Of a DNA stretch of 64,000 nt, positions 11,868 to 23,675 are shown piece by piece. Numbering within the stretch: position 1 is the stretch's first letter; every line of letters begins with the position of its first letter. The translations under genes were made by a program, and so were the position numbers. Origin of the DNA: Zanthoxylum bungeanum (Eukaryota; Streptophyta; Magnoliopsida; Sapindales; Rutaceae). The notes below the pieces were generated by a model that saw only the letters and a program-made list of their open reading frames with translations, did not search any database and had not been told where the DNA came from. The stretch is taken from contig SKCR01051206.1 in assembly GCA_019454045.1 (NCBI GenBank), positions 124,001 through 188,000 on the forward strand, read 5' to 3'.

Positions 11868-13778
11868 TACTAAACCGGAGAATAAATGAGTCACCACCCA
11901 GCGTGAACTGGGAAATGATTTAAGGCCGCACTCACCCCTCACAAGGGAAGACCTCAAACTGTTGGGTTCGGAATGGTCCCTTACTTATGCCACTTGTAAT
12001 GAACGGATTCACGCAATAATATAACCAAGTCTACGCAATATACACATGTAAGAATAACCTATATCTAAGTTTGTATACAACCTATATCTAAGTTTGCATA
12101 CAACCTATATCTAAGTTTGCATACATAGGAGTAAAACCTACATCTAAGTTTGCATGCATGGAAGTAAATAAAATGAAAGCAAGCACACAATCTCATGGAC
12201 ATATTAAGTTCATAAATGCAGAAATATAAATAAATAATGATTGTCTAAACATAAACATTGAAGAGATACAATTAAGTTCCTAACATGAAAGAAATAACTA
12301 AATCATGCATGGAATAACGTGCGATTTCTGATGAACCATGGATAAACACAAGATTAGACAAAATGAAATATGTGCATTTCTTAACTAGTACGTGGAGTTG
12401 TATCCCAAGTTCAGACCACACTACCATCCATTCGGATTCGGCTACGAAATTTATGTCTGAGTTTCCATCCGATTACCACAAGAGATAGCACAAAATCATT
12501 CATCCAACAATAATAACATACATAAACCACAATACGCATGCGGAGGAATACTAATAAATAATTGAAAGAGATGAACGAGAGTAAATAAAGGGTGCCCTCA
12601 GGTCTTACCTTTTAAGTCTCCTATTGGAAGTGCGTTACGCGGCCGTCGGAAGGTTTAATGCTCCGCAACTCCTCCGGTTCAGTGGTTCAATACTTTCCTT
12701 CGTTGCTTCACTGTTTTGGGCTGTTGTTTTCTCTGTTTTTGTTGCTATTTCTGGTCGTTGTTTTTGGTTACTATTTGCGGTAATTTGGGTCTATTTTGGG
12801 TGACTGTTTTTGCGGTTTGGTGACTGTTTTGGTTGCAGTTTTTTCGGTGGTTTAAGGGACTGTTCTGGTTACTATTTTTGTGGTAATGCATGGGGATTTT
12901 TGGGGGCTGTTTTTGGTGACTTAAGGGTGCAGTTTGAGGACTATTTTCGGTGGTAATTTGAGAGGTTTCAGGGCTGCTATTCTGTGGTGGTTTGGGTTTG
13001 TTTAGGGGCTGTGATTTTCGGTGATTGAGGGCTGTATGGGGGCTGCAGTCTTTGGTGATGGAGGGTTGTATGAGGGCTGTTTTTACGGAAATTGAGGGTT
13101 GTATTGGGGGCTGTGATTCACAGCAATGGGGAGGCTATTCTCTTTGTGTCTTAGGCATGAATATACTAGCTAGGGGTCTTAAGGTTTGGTTTATGTCTCT
13201 TTTATAGGAGTGGGCTTGGGTTTTCCTTGCATGGGAAGGAAATAAATCATGCAATCAAGTGGGGTATCTTCATTAGGGTGTTATAATGAGAAGATCTATT
13301 CAGTTTAGGAAGGTGATTTGTTTTAGTTTAGGAAAATGATTTAAGAGATTTGATTTGATTTATTTAATTTAGAAAGGCGATTTGATTTGATTTATTTAAT
13401 TCAGAAAAGGAGATTTATTTAAATTAGGAAGGTGATTTGTTTGGATTTTAACATGTGTTTAATGTTTTAATTATTTTGGATTGGTCTTGGAGGCTTGTGT
13501 GCGTGTGGGATGGCTTTTTGGTGGGCTTGGGCGTGTGGCTTAGTGGCGTGTGGGCTTGGGCATGTGGCTTGGTGTGGGATGCGGGGACTTTTGGGTCGAG
13601 TCTAACAGTTAAAAAAGATATTAATCGAGCAAACCCGAGGCTAAGCAAACGAATGAAATCTAGCAAGGTATTGAGTTTTCCCTTCCGACGTCCGTTTTCC
13701 CGCGACTTCCACAACTTAAAGGGTAGTGCCTCCATACGAGGCTCATCATCGGGTCTTATAAAAAAAATAGTGCCTACA
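11868..13778 (-). repeat. Tat-1 3' LTR, outer 76 bp deleted
   Basis: It is collinear with 43584-45424 from 'ctaaaccggagaataaa' to the cctaca terminus at 13778. The first 76 bp of the full LTR (tgtaggacac..., present at 43508) are absent here, and the neighbouring Athila-1 sequence also has a gap of about 1 kb, so one deletion explains both. ORFs 13025-13207 and 13448-13892 lie in or cross the LTR end and are not genes. Confidence 0.88.
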
Positions 13779-13795
13779 GTTGCCCCCACTTTGAT
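13779..13795 (-). other. Tat-1 polypurine tract
   Basis: On the minus strand 'aagtgggggcaac' lies immediately before the LTR start tgtagg, the position and composition of a plus-strand primer. Confidence 0.75.
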
Positions 13796-13819
13796 GGGAC
13801 TTGTGCAGTGTGTGACAGT

Positions 13820-13822
13820 GAC
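13820..13822. repeat. CACTA target-site duplication gac (left)
   Basis: gac abuts the terminal cactacaag and is repeated at 18229-18231 after cttgtagtg. Confidence 0.85.
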
Positions 13823-14775
13823 CACTACAAGAAAAAAGGCTTTTACTGATACTAAATTAGTGTCAGTAAAGGGTTTTACTGACACTATATAAATGTGTCA
13901 GTGTTGCCGCAGCCAGAAATCACTGACACTAGTTTCTAGTGTCAGTGATTCTTAGTGTCAGTAAACGTTAATACTGTAGTATCAGAAAATTATTGTCACT
14001 ATGGTATCAGTAATCTCTCACACTATTTTAGTGTCAGTAAATTATTGACACTATATCATCAGTATTTAGTGATACTATAGTGTCAGTAAATTTTGTTACT
14101 GCAGTATCAGTATATCGCATATATTTGATTTTTAGTGTCAGTAATTATTGTTACTATAGTATCAATATCCGTCAATATCTTTTAAAATTTAAAAATCGTA
14201 TTATTTCACAATTATATTTCTTATTTTTGTAATTAATTAATCATAAAATATATATATATATACCAACTCAATGAAATAAAAAACTAAAAAATTACATTTA
14301 TATAAAATTCGCAATATAATAGATTAATCGTATTAATCAATTCAACAGTATCACACATGATGAATACAAAACTCCATAGACAATCTTTAAATTAACATAT
14401 ATATATTTCAAAAACTACTCTTAAAGTCCCATCAAAATGTCATGCCCCCACCAAATTCATGATACTTGTTGAGAAGCCTGCAACAATCCCCCACAATATG
14501 ATATCTGGCACAAAATCTGAAATTATAAACCAAATGTTAAGAATTAGATGGACTTCCAAAAAAAATCGATATCTTCATAAATAAAAACATTAAATACATC
14601 CAAATAAAAATACAAAATATAACCCTAATCTAATTTTTGTCACATAAAGCACTTATTGACAATAACCATACCAACAACCTAAGAGCATGCATATAAAAAA
14701 CCAAATGGCATCCATAATAACAAGTTGTATCTTTCATACCGCTACATAATCACCAAAACAAACAAATCAATAACA

Positions 14776-14785
14776 CACACACACA

Positions 14786-14820
<35 letters not shown>

Positions 14821-14822
14821 CG
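14776..14822. repeat. (CA)n/(TA)n microsatellite
   Basis: A run of ca dinucleotides passes into ta dinucleotides inside the CACTA element. Confidence 0.85.
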
Positions 14823-15181
14823 GACATAAAACTGAAATAAAAGGATCTCATGAACCAGATGAAGTTTATCAGATGACATGATCTAATACTGTTTCCAAAT
14901 GCAGGAAGCAAATCAAGATGACAAGATAGTTGTTCATTATGGAATTCCTGGAAACTAAAAGTTCAAAGCTCAAAATGTACTAGAATGTAACATTCCAGGT
15001 AATTACCATACTACTTCATTAACTCAACGAACATATTTCAGAATTAGGCAAATATGAAACTGCAATCACAATAAGCCAGCAGCAATCTAAAACTCATGTC
15101 AAAAGACAACAGATCATCAAAACAATTGATTGTTTTGAAACACTTCTTCACTCCACCAACACACAGCCTATTTGTCTTCTT

Positions 15182-16870
15182 TCACTCAAACGTGTCATTA
15201 TCGTCATCTGGTAGAGGTTGAGCAGCAGCAGCAGTAAGCTCAGCTTCATGCCTGAAATAAGAAAGCAAATGGTGAAAAAGCCATACCTACAACTAACAGA
15301 CAGAAACACAGTATATTTGTGACTCATTGACCCCACACAGATTATAACATAAACTTACTGTTGCTGAGCAGCCAAATCGATTGCCACCTCTGGAGGAGCC
15401 AGGGCAGGAGACTCCACAAAATGCAAGTTAGGATCCCTACAACCCAGAGGAATATTTTAGCAATCTAAATTATTCCAATGCGACCCAAAAAAAAACGAGC
15501 TTCTCAAAACTGGAAAAAGTCCTGAGAATTTACCCAGCAAGTTTTCTGGCAAGGTAAAGAAAAGGCTTTCAAAGTTATAATTGCTCTTGGCTGACTCATA
15601 ATATTGCAAGTTCTTCTTCCTGTAAAATGTAACCTGCTTGGATTTCACCTGCCTGTTCTTCACATCAACTTTGTTCCCACAGAGAACAATTGGGATGTTT
15701 TCACACACCCTGAAAAGAGCAACACGGGACAAAGTGTTAAAATACAACATGAAAATGCTCTATTATTTGAAAACCAGAAAGGAAAAACTTCCGGGTTTCA
15801 GTACAAACCTGCAGAGATCACGATGCCATGTTGGAACATTCTTATATGTCAATCGGGCAGTAACATCAAACATGATGATAGCACATTGCCCATGGATGCT
15901 GCAATATTAACAAAAATTAGAATTATATAACCAAATAAAACAATCAATCATCATATTAATCTACTTAACTAGAAAAAATTATATTACTAATAAATATCAC
16001 ATCCATGAAAATAAATCACAAGAGCAAGTAGCCACTTACTAGTATCCATCTCTAAGACCACCAAGAACTTCTCTTGCCCAGTAGTGTCCCAGCAATAGAA
16101 CCGAATTTTCCCACAGTTAGTAAAGAAGTCCAAGGGATGAACTTCACACCAATGGTTGCTGCCCATAATCAAAACAGTGTCAAAAGAGGAATCTTCAAGA
16201 TTATTCACAGCCTTTTAAACTAAATAACACCACCAAAAGAAAACTTACGTTCATATTTCTTCTCAAATTCACCAGTAAGATGCCTCTTCACAAAGGTGGT
16301 CTTCCCTGTAATGCACAACAACTCAAAAGTAAGCAATATACCAAATTCAAAACCCTAATTCAATTTCAATACCAAAAAAAAAACCCCAAATTCACATATT
16401 TATTTCATTTGTTAAATAAAAGAGAGACGAAACAGATTATTTCATCCAAAAAATTAAAAAAAATCACAAGAGCAAGAGCAAGATTATTTCATTGGTTGGA
16501 ACCAAAACCCAAATCAAAACCCCAAAAAAAATCCAGGAGGCTTATATTCACAGATTCTAATAAACCAACAAAACCCTAAATTCACACTCAAAAAAAATCT
16601 TTAAAAAAAAATTAACAAAAAAAAAAAATTATTTATTATTTAACCGCTCATTACCAGTGCCACCATCGCCGACAATTACAAGCTTGAAGCTTGGATAATC
16701 AACGGTTTGCTGATTCGGTAGAGCCTGAAACCCCCAAAAAAAATCACAACAATTAATCAACACACATCAAGATGCAGATCAAGTAATCAAGAAAAAAATA
16801 TATAATGAAGTTTCTTTTTTTGGAAAAAAAAAATGGAGAGATTAAATAAAAGAGAGACGAATCTTACCAT
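15182..16870 (-). pseudogene. RAN: Captured RAN GTPase gene with introns, frameshifted
   Basis: Ran drives nucleocytoplasmic transport by GTP/GDP cycling. Eight exons can be read on the minus strand with GT-AG borders: 16870-16868 (ATG), 16724-16655 ([17 protein letters not shown], the P-loop), 16305-16249 ([19 protein letters not shown]), 16158-16040 ([19 protein letters not shown]), 15898-15809 ([19 protein letters not shown]), 15709-15534 ([15 protein letters not shown]), 15436-15359 ([17 protein letters not shown]) and 15251-15182 (ends DDDNDTFE, stop). Damage includes a 1-bp loss after 'TIGV', a frameshift after GQEKF in switch II, a lost residue in the EISAKS (G5) motif, and a frameshift in the following segment. 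The capture is of genomic DNA, because introns are kept. A working gene is unlikely. Confidence 0.93.
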
Positions 16871-16958
16871 GTGTTTATGTGTTGCGTTTCGATTTTGAAT
16901 TTGATTGAGAGGGCGCTCAGATGAGTCCAGTGTTTGGCAATCTGCTTCAGAAGGGGGG

Positions 16959-16970
16959 TTTTATATATGA
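16959..16970 (-). promoter_or_regulatory. TATA box of the captured RAN gene
   Basis: On the minus strand 'catatataaaacc' lies about 90 bp upstream of the RAN ATG. This suggests that the promoter was captured with the gene. Confidence 0.5.
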
Positions 16971-18325
16971 GGTATATGAGACCCTAATTTTTAGTGAAAT
17001 TTTAATCGTCTGTCGGTGGCTACACGGGATGGAGATAAAAAGTCTTTCGAGCTACTATAAGTCTATAACTCGAACATAACCTTAACTTTTGTTGGGAGAG
17101 TTACCACTAGGCTATATCCCTACATTTTGATAATTTTTTAAAAAATAAATACTCATTTAGTCCTTATATTTTGGATTAAATACTTGTTTATTTTTTTTAT
17201 ATTTAGATAAATATCCTAAGACATTATTGTCGTTAGTTCTATTACAGTTAAAATTATTTTTCCTGAGATTTTATAATAATATTATTCGAATATTAATTAA
17301 TGAAATATCATATGTGTGATGTTTTATTTTTACTATAAAAGCCTAAAAACATAATTTTAAATTATAACAAAAATATCTTGAGGCATTTCTCAAATATAGT
17401 ATCTAAATGAGCAGTTTTAAAATAATGAAGTTTAGTGACACCTCATACACATTTTAAGTGCTTATTTGAAGTTAAACAATACTACACAAATGTAAAAATT
17501 GCTGGAGCTCAGCTGTTCGTAAATGCATTTTGTACTCATGCTTATCAAAATTGAAGAAATAATAGGAGGTGAAGATTGATATTATTTTTATAAAAATAAA
17601 ATGAATCCCTTCATGAAGAAACTATTTATCAGAACTCTAAAAAATAAATTAAATTTAATAATAATGATGTTTCTAAATAATATGAAAAGGAAATATAATT
17701 AACAATTAGCTAGGTCAAGCTGCTGCATGGAGATGGAGGAAATCCACTTTTTGAGCTCCTGCATGCATGGGAACAAATTGTGATACTGTCTTTTCATTTC
17801 AATAATGCCATTGGAGATCTTCATATTTCAGGATTTTACTGATACTCTCCAAATTTTTACAGAAAAGATAAATACCATACTACTTCATTATCTCCAATTT
17901 TTTTTTTTAATTTTTTTACTGATACTAAGGTATCATTAATTACTGACACTAAATTTACTGATACTCTAGTGTCAGTAATATATGCGAAAAACGTCACTTC
18001 CGCGAGGTGTTGGTTCGACTCTAGACGACTACGCGTTTTTTTTTTTATTTCTTACTGATACTATTGTAATAGTAATTACTGACACTAAAATCGCTGATAC
18101 CATAGTGTCAGTAATTATTGATATTTAAGTGAAAAACACGGAAATAGGCCCATTTACACGTCGTTTCTGACACTTTTAGCCTAGTGTCACTAACCTTAGT
18201 GTCAGTAAAGGCCTTTTTTCTTGTAGTGGACAATCATATCAAAGTCATGCATGCATTTTTACTTACCTGGCTCGCCAGCTGCTGCCTGACTTACTTGTTT
18301 CTTCGAACTGAGTTGATATGGTGGC

Positions 18326-18488
18326 GAGGTGCGTCGACCCCCGAGGTTCATCCCTGCAAGATGCTGCGATCTCTAGGAATCACTATCGAACTGGGCTGAT
18401 AAGAGGTGGTGAGGTGCTTCGACCCCAAAGTTCATCCCTGCAAGATGCTGCGATCTCTAGGAATCACTACCGAATCAAGCTGATAAGA
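18326..18488. repeat. 85-bp tandem duplication
   Basis: The unit beginning 'gaggtgcgtcgacccc' (18326) recurs at 18411. Both contain 'catccctgcaagatgctgcg' and 'gatctctaggaatcacta'. Confidence 0.9.
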
Positions 18489-18606
18489 GTGGTCCATTCC
18501 CGAACTGTTATTGTGAGGTGGTCCATTCCCGAAATGTTACAGTGAGGTGGTCCATTCCCGAACCGTTACTGTGAGGTGGTCTATTCCCGAACCGTTACTA
18601 TTACCC
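18489..18606. repeat. 29-bp minisatellite, four copies
   Basis: 'ggtccattcccgaa' recurs at 18491, 18520, 18549 and 18578 (ggtctattc), a strict 29-bp period. Confidence 0.93.
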
Positions 18607-19539
18607 AGTGTCAAAACCAGAGAGCCTTCAAAGTATCCGATGTAACTCACATCCGACCATTTGAATAAATGATCTGAATCTGACTCCAAGTGTGTGTGTG
18701 CTGAGGTTCTTTTACAGCTTGATCCTTAAGTTAGCCAACTCGATGACTTTGTTTCAAAGAATGGGACCAATGGGTTAAACCAACCTAGATGTCTTGATCA
18801 TACTCTGTAATTACTTCTCCGTACTCAATGTGATATGACTTTCTTCTTCTTCTTTCATTCGTCTTTTTTTTTTCAATCAACACACCCACCCTTTAAGTTA
18901 GAATTTCTCCTTATGGTGGTCCTAATACTCGCCCATGTGTAGCTTCACGCTTATCGGTTATAGGTGGGTTACATTTTCTTCTTTAGAGACTTTTCTTTCG
19001 TAACCATATCACATATCGTAACGCAAGTAACTCAGGATGGACATCTAAGCGAACGGTCATTCACCGATCCGCCATCTCTTCAACTAGTCATTTTGTCGAC
19101 TACTCAAGCTTCTACTGCTAAGATCCTATAATTAAGTGCTCGCAAGTCTAGCTGAGATCAACCACTCAAAATGCCGGATGAGAGCACTTCTCGCACTTAT
19201 CGTCTCTAAGGTTTCACCCTAGGGCAAACAATTTCATCATCGGACATATGCATAACCATCAAGGACTTTTTTTTTTCACTCCACTGGATTTCTCCCTTTC
19301 AATAGCTAATAATGTGGGCCTCGACCCTGGGATTCATTCTCTAAAACTGCTGGCAATGTAGGCCTCAACCTGGGGATTCATTCCTGAAAACTGCTGACAC
19401 TGTACTATTGTTGCTTCTGGTTGGCTTGCATTTGCCGCTTTCTTTTTTTTTTTTGAAACCTATGAATACAAAATGAAACAAAACACAAAAAAGAATGCAA
19501 GTATGTTATTTGTATGCATGCATGCATGGATGAATTTCC

Positions 19540-20556
19540 TATTCCGTTGGGTTAGGTCTTCCACCAGTTCTCCCGGTGATCGCTCGGTCTTCTCTTCCTC
19601 AGGCAAAATATTGCTTCAATCTGTCCACATTGATTGGCTCGGTGCCTTCTAAATCTGACAATCTCATTGCCCCATTTCCCATCACTTTCTTGACTATTTA
19701 GGGTCTTTCCCAGTTGGTTCTGAACTTTCCTCTCAGGTCTGTCGTCGACGGATTTGACTACTTAAGTACCAGATCACCCTTTCTGATCTTAGTAGGACGC
19801 ACCTTCTTGTTGAATACTAGGGCCAATCTCTTCTGGTATAAAATATATGATGTAAGGAATTCATCCTCTTCTCATCCAGCAATTGTAACTGTTCAAATCT
19901 CTGCAAGGTCCATTCTTATTCAGGTAACTCTGCTTCTGCTAATACCCGCATGGACTGTATCTCAACTTTCACTGGTAATACTGCTTCCATGCCATAGACC
20001 AGAGAGTAAGGCGTGGCTCCCATTGCTGTTCTCACAGATGTTCTGTACCTCACAGGGCGTACGATAGTTTGTTGCTCAATCTTTGTAGTTCTCCGTCATT
20101 TTGGCTAATATCTTCTTTATTGTCTTATTAGCTGCCTCGACTGCTCCATTTTCCTGCGGTCTGTAAGGTGATGACTTTTGATGTCCTATCCCGTACTTCT
20201 GTAGCATTGCCTTCATTTCCCATTGAAACTGGACTCCGTTGTCTGTTACTACATGATGCGGCATTCCATATCGATATATAAGGTTCAGGGCTATGAACTT
20301 TGCCATTTGCTTTGCTGTGACGTTACAAAATGACTCGACTTCCACCTATTTTGAAAAGTAGTCTACTGTCACTACTGTAAAATGATTTCCATTCGATGCG
20401 TGCGGTCGAATTTCTCCGATCATGTCAATTCCCCATGCTGAGAAAGGCCACGGCTCTGATAGCCCGTGCAACTCTGTGTGAGGCAAATGGTTCAAGTTAC
20501 TGTGCGCTTGGAAATCATGACAATGCTTTACCAGCTTCGCGCAATCAGCTTCCATG
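19540..20556 (-). pseudogene. Tat-1 integrase core and C-terminal region
   Basis: The integrase core reads in two open pieces, 20633-20346 and 20345-20076, separated by an in-frame TAG after DYFSK. Catalytic residues are present: D in AWGIDMIGEI, D in HHVVTDNGVQF, and E in RPQENGAVEAANK. The frame then continues with more damage toward 19540 (VRTAMGATPYSLVYGMEAVLP), the usual gypsy integrase tail. The N-terminal half lies on the other side of Athila-2, at 40161-40466; the insertion falls just after YRST and before MEADCAKLV. The part of the open frame above 20561 is Athila-2 LTR, not integrase. Confidence 0.88.
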
Positions 20557-20561
20557 GTCGA
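20557..20561. repeat. Athila-2 target-site duplication gtcga (left)
   Basis: gtcga precedes the LTR end at 20562 and is repeated at 40161-40165. Removing the insert rejoins the Tat-1 integrase reading frame. Confidence 0.95.
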
Positions 20562-22335
20562 TGACCGGCGTAAACACACACGTATAACGCAAGCGCACAT
20601 ATCGTTGAAGTAGTATAAAAATATCGATCCCACGAGGACTTAATATCTAATCTATTATTTTATGAGGTCAAATGATTACTAGTATCTAACAGGTTGTTTG
20701 ATTAATTTGAAATGGTGACGATTCTAAATTTAAAACAAGTAAATAAAATGGTTCGAAAGTAGGTTTTAAGAAAATTCAATATTAAAAACTATCTAGGGTT
20801 GTGATTTCTTCCAATATCATTTTAAAGATGAAGTGGTTATCTTAAAGTGGGTAATATATTGATTTATTAACCTGGAATACTAAATTATGTGTAAGCCTTT
20901 ATCGATGGTCAGACACAAATACCCATTTAACCTAATTGAACCATATGTCTATGTCAACCAAATTATCTGGATTCATTAAGTTTAAGTTCCAATTATGGCT
21001 ACCCCCGCCCGACAAGTATATGTCTATCATGTAAGGAATCTATTAAAGGGTTATATATCCTCAAGGAAGATCGGGGACTATTGAGTCTAAGGTCTTAAAC
21101 ATAAAATCCCTATGTCTAGTTCATTTTAAGTTTCCCAGTTCAATTTTATTAATGGCCAGTTAATGAAAACACATTAAGATTAGAGACTCAATAAATAAAT
21201 CTTTATATTATCCAAGCTATAATCTAACCCCTTATAAACCGGTGATATTGGAGTTCATCACAACGCAAGATAATTGGCTTAGGTTACGACACATATTTAC
21301 GGGCAGTAAAAAAAACTTAAATAAAATAAAAGACATAAAGTATAATACTGAAAATTAAATACGAAAAGTAAATGCTGAAGTAAATGCTGAAATTAAATGC
21401 TGAAAGTAAATGCTGAAGTAAATAATGAAAATTAAATGCTGAAAGTAAATTACTGAAAAGTAAATTGCTGAAAGTAAATTGCTGAAAGTAAATTGCTGAA
21501 AGTAAATTACTGAAAAGTAAAAACTGAAAATAAAGAAAGAAAAGTACTGTGCGTAAAAGTAAATTGCGGAAAGTAAAAACTGAAAAGTAAAGAAAAGAAA
21601 GTGCGAAAGCGAAATTAATTACTGAAAGCTGTAAATAAACAAACAAGATACAATATTCTTAGTATTCTTAAGGAATTCCGTAGAAGAAAGTATTAATTTT
21701 ACAAATGAATGGCTTGGTATTTATAGGTAAATTTTGCCTCCATCAAATCATCCACCAAATCAATTATTAATTGCTCCACTAATTGCTCCACCAAATCCAT
21801 TATTAATTGCTCCACTAATCTCTATCATGTTTGGTGATGATTTGATAATTTTTATTATTTATTTATTAATTAGTTTTTTGCTTTGAAAATGATTGAAAGT
21901 GACTTTAATAATTACACACAACACACTTCTGGATGGTTCATCAATTTCGGGCATGCAATTGTCAGAATTCGAAATTATTTTGTCTTTCAAAGATGTAGAT
22001 CTTTGAGTCTTCTTTAATATGGAACTTGAATCAGCTCAATCCGATATCAGAGTAAAAAGTTATACCTAAAATACCACAGATGCGCAAAACTAGAATTTTC
22101 CAAAACTGCACTTCGTCAAAAACGCCCTTTCAAGTTTCCAATCTCAAAAATTAAAATATCAAGTCCAATAATTGCCCTTATTTGACCCATATTTCGTCCT
22201 AAATGATTTCATAGAGATCCGATATATTTTATCTGTAAAATAAACTAAAACACATCAAAACGTTCATCAAACCCGAGAAACTAAACAAAATATTAGTTAA
22301 AGGGCGGTAAATATTGATATATTTTCCACTCATCA
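20562..22335 (-). repeat. Athila-2 3' LTR
   Basis: It reads tgaccggcg...actcatca on the plus strand and is near-identical to 38383-40160. It includes the 'gaaagtaaattgctgaa' short-repeat run at 21340-21610, which produces a spurious 109-codon frame, and a TATA box at 21718-21726. It lacks the ~330-bp triple-repeat block found in the Athila-1 LTRs. Confidence 0.92.
21718..21726 (-). promoter_or_regulatory. TATA box, Athila-2 3' LTR
   Basis: tatttatag on the plus strand is the complement of ctataaata, at the same place as in the other Athila LTRs. Confidence 0.55.
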
Positions 22336-23014
22336 CACCCCCAAACCTAACATTTTGCTAGTCCTCGAGCAAAACAATAAAATAAAATACAAGAAACAAT
22401 AAAATTAAACTTAGCCACTTTCGTAGGGATCACGGTTGCATTTAGCATATGCAACAAGCCTTTAAACCCTTAGGTGTCCCTAGTGGACGAGTTATAGTCT
22501 CGTGAGGGCTTACAGCAACGATACCCACAAACGGTTTACAAAAGTAAAAAGGTAGTGAAACTAATGCACACAAAAGTAAAAAGACAAGCGAAAAGAGATA
22601 GTGATGTTAGTGACTAATCAGGTGAAACTTCTACTCCAAGTTACTAGTTGTTTTGTTTCATTCTAAATTACCGAATAAGTAAATTCTCCGATTATTTTTA
22701 CCATTCTCATATACACAGCCAAAAAAATATTAAACAACTCATTTTTGCCCACAACAGTCATAAGTGCAGTTGATAAGAGAGTAATATTTTTGTCCTGAAG
22801 TTCTATCAGATTTCACAACTTTTTGCAGCAATTGAATAATTTTTTGATTTTTTTCTGATTTTTTTCTTTGATTTTTCTCTATTTTTTATTTATATACAAT
22901 ATCTTCCATCTATGTAACAAGTTTTAGGTCGGTGGCTCCCAAACCAGTTTGCTTTAGAGCACCAGGTGTTAAGACACCCCTACGGACTTAATTACTCAGA
23001 CTTCAGAGATATAT

Positions 23015-23045
<31 letters not shown>

Positions 23046-23675
23046 TTTTGCAGCATCTTTGATCCATGTAGCGAGCTTTGGTTTAGTGACTCCCAAACCA
23101 GTTGGTTTTAGGGCACTAGGTGTAAAACACCCTTACAGACTTAATCGGATCTTAGATTTTTTTTTTTACCCATTGCTTTTTTGAGATGCTTCCTCCAATT
23201 AACTAGAGCACTGAATATTACAAACTTTTCAATTACAGTTCATGTCCGTATGTTTCTATGTATGTTGATAATATCTACTAACTGAACATATGAAGATCCA
23301 TTTTAGTCCGTTTTATGGAGAATTTACAAATTAAATAATTTAAAAGGAAAGAAACAAAAATTAACTGATTTCGAAAATAGGCTTGAGATACATCTCAGAA
23401 GTGGAAACTCCTTACTCAGCCATCTCTTACCAATTTCACCCTTTTAGTCAAAATAAAAACACAAAAACATAAAATAATTTTGTAATTTTTGAAATTTTTT
23501 TTGTATTTTTCGAAAAAATTTGGACTAAAAATAAAAACAACACACAAACTAAAAACAAGGTACTGATCAACTAATTCCCTCCCCTAAACCTAAATGAGAT
23601 ATTGTCCCCAATTTTTTAAAAAGTAGAAGAAGAGTTTAGAAAATAATACCTAGTTAGCTGAAATTCTACAGGAAA
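22336..23675 (-). other. Athila-2 3' untranslated region and polypurine tract
   Basis: The minus-strand 'ggtttgggggtg' at 22336-22347 is the polypurine tract, preceded by 'gctcgaggactagcaaaatg'. The rest is AT-rich. Around 22930-23140 a ~110-bp segment with 'cctacggacttaattactca' is present twice, separated by an (AT)n run at 23011-23045. The same duplicated segment exists in Athila-1 at 57990-58230, so it predates both insertions. No gene is seen. Confidence 0.75.

Larger units (their letters stand above)
13823..18228. mobile_element. Non-autonomous CACTA (En/Spm) transposon with captured Ran gene
   Basis: The termini are CACTACAAGAAAAAAGG at 13823 and its inverted complement ending cttgtagtg at 18228, with 3-bp duplication gac. 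Both ends carry many short 'ttactgacactatagtgtcagtaa'-type subterminal repeats (13840-14180 and 17920-18210), the expected transposase-binding landscape. No transposase (TNPA/TNPD) frame is visible, so it depended on another element for movement. The middle, 15182-17000, is a Ran GTPase gene on the minus strand. The flanks 14190-15180 and 17040-17900 are AT-rich with no genes seen. Confidence 0.93.
18232..19539 (-). other. Tat-1 3' non-coding region
   Basis: This stretch lies between the CACTA insertion and the integrase tail. Apart from two minisatellites (18326-18606) I see no coding signal. ORFs 18184-18399 and 18318-18545 cover the repeats and start inside the CACTA terminus, so they are not called. 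Confidence 0.6.

Noticed and set aside
13448..13892. Overlapping 145-codon frames on both strands
   Set aside because: They span the Tat LTR end and the CACTA terminus, so they cannot be an inherited gene.
15182..16870. RAN as a functional host gene
   Set aside because: It lies inside a defined CACTA element with TSD and has several frameshifts in essential motifs.
20076..20633. Integrase read as a viral (pararetroviral) insertion
   Set aside because: Its flanks, primer site, LTRs and RNase H all fit a Tat-lineage LTR retrotransposon; no movement or coat protein motif is present.
21317..21646. 109-codon minus-strand frame (and the similar one at 39263-39475)
   Set aside because: It is made of a short 'gaaagtaaattgctgaa' repeat inside Athila LTRs; the amino acid sequence is low-complexity and not kept between LTR copies.
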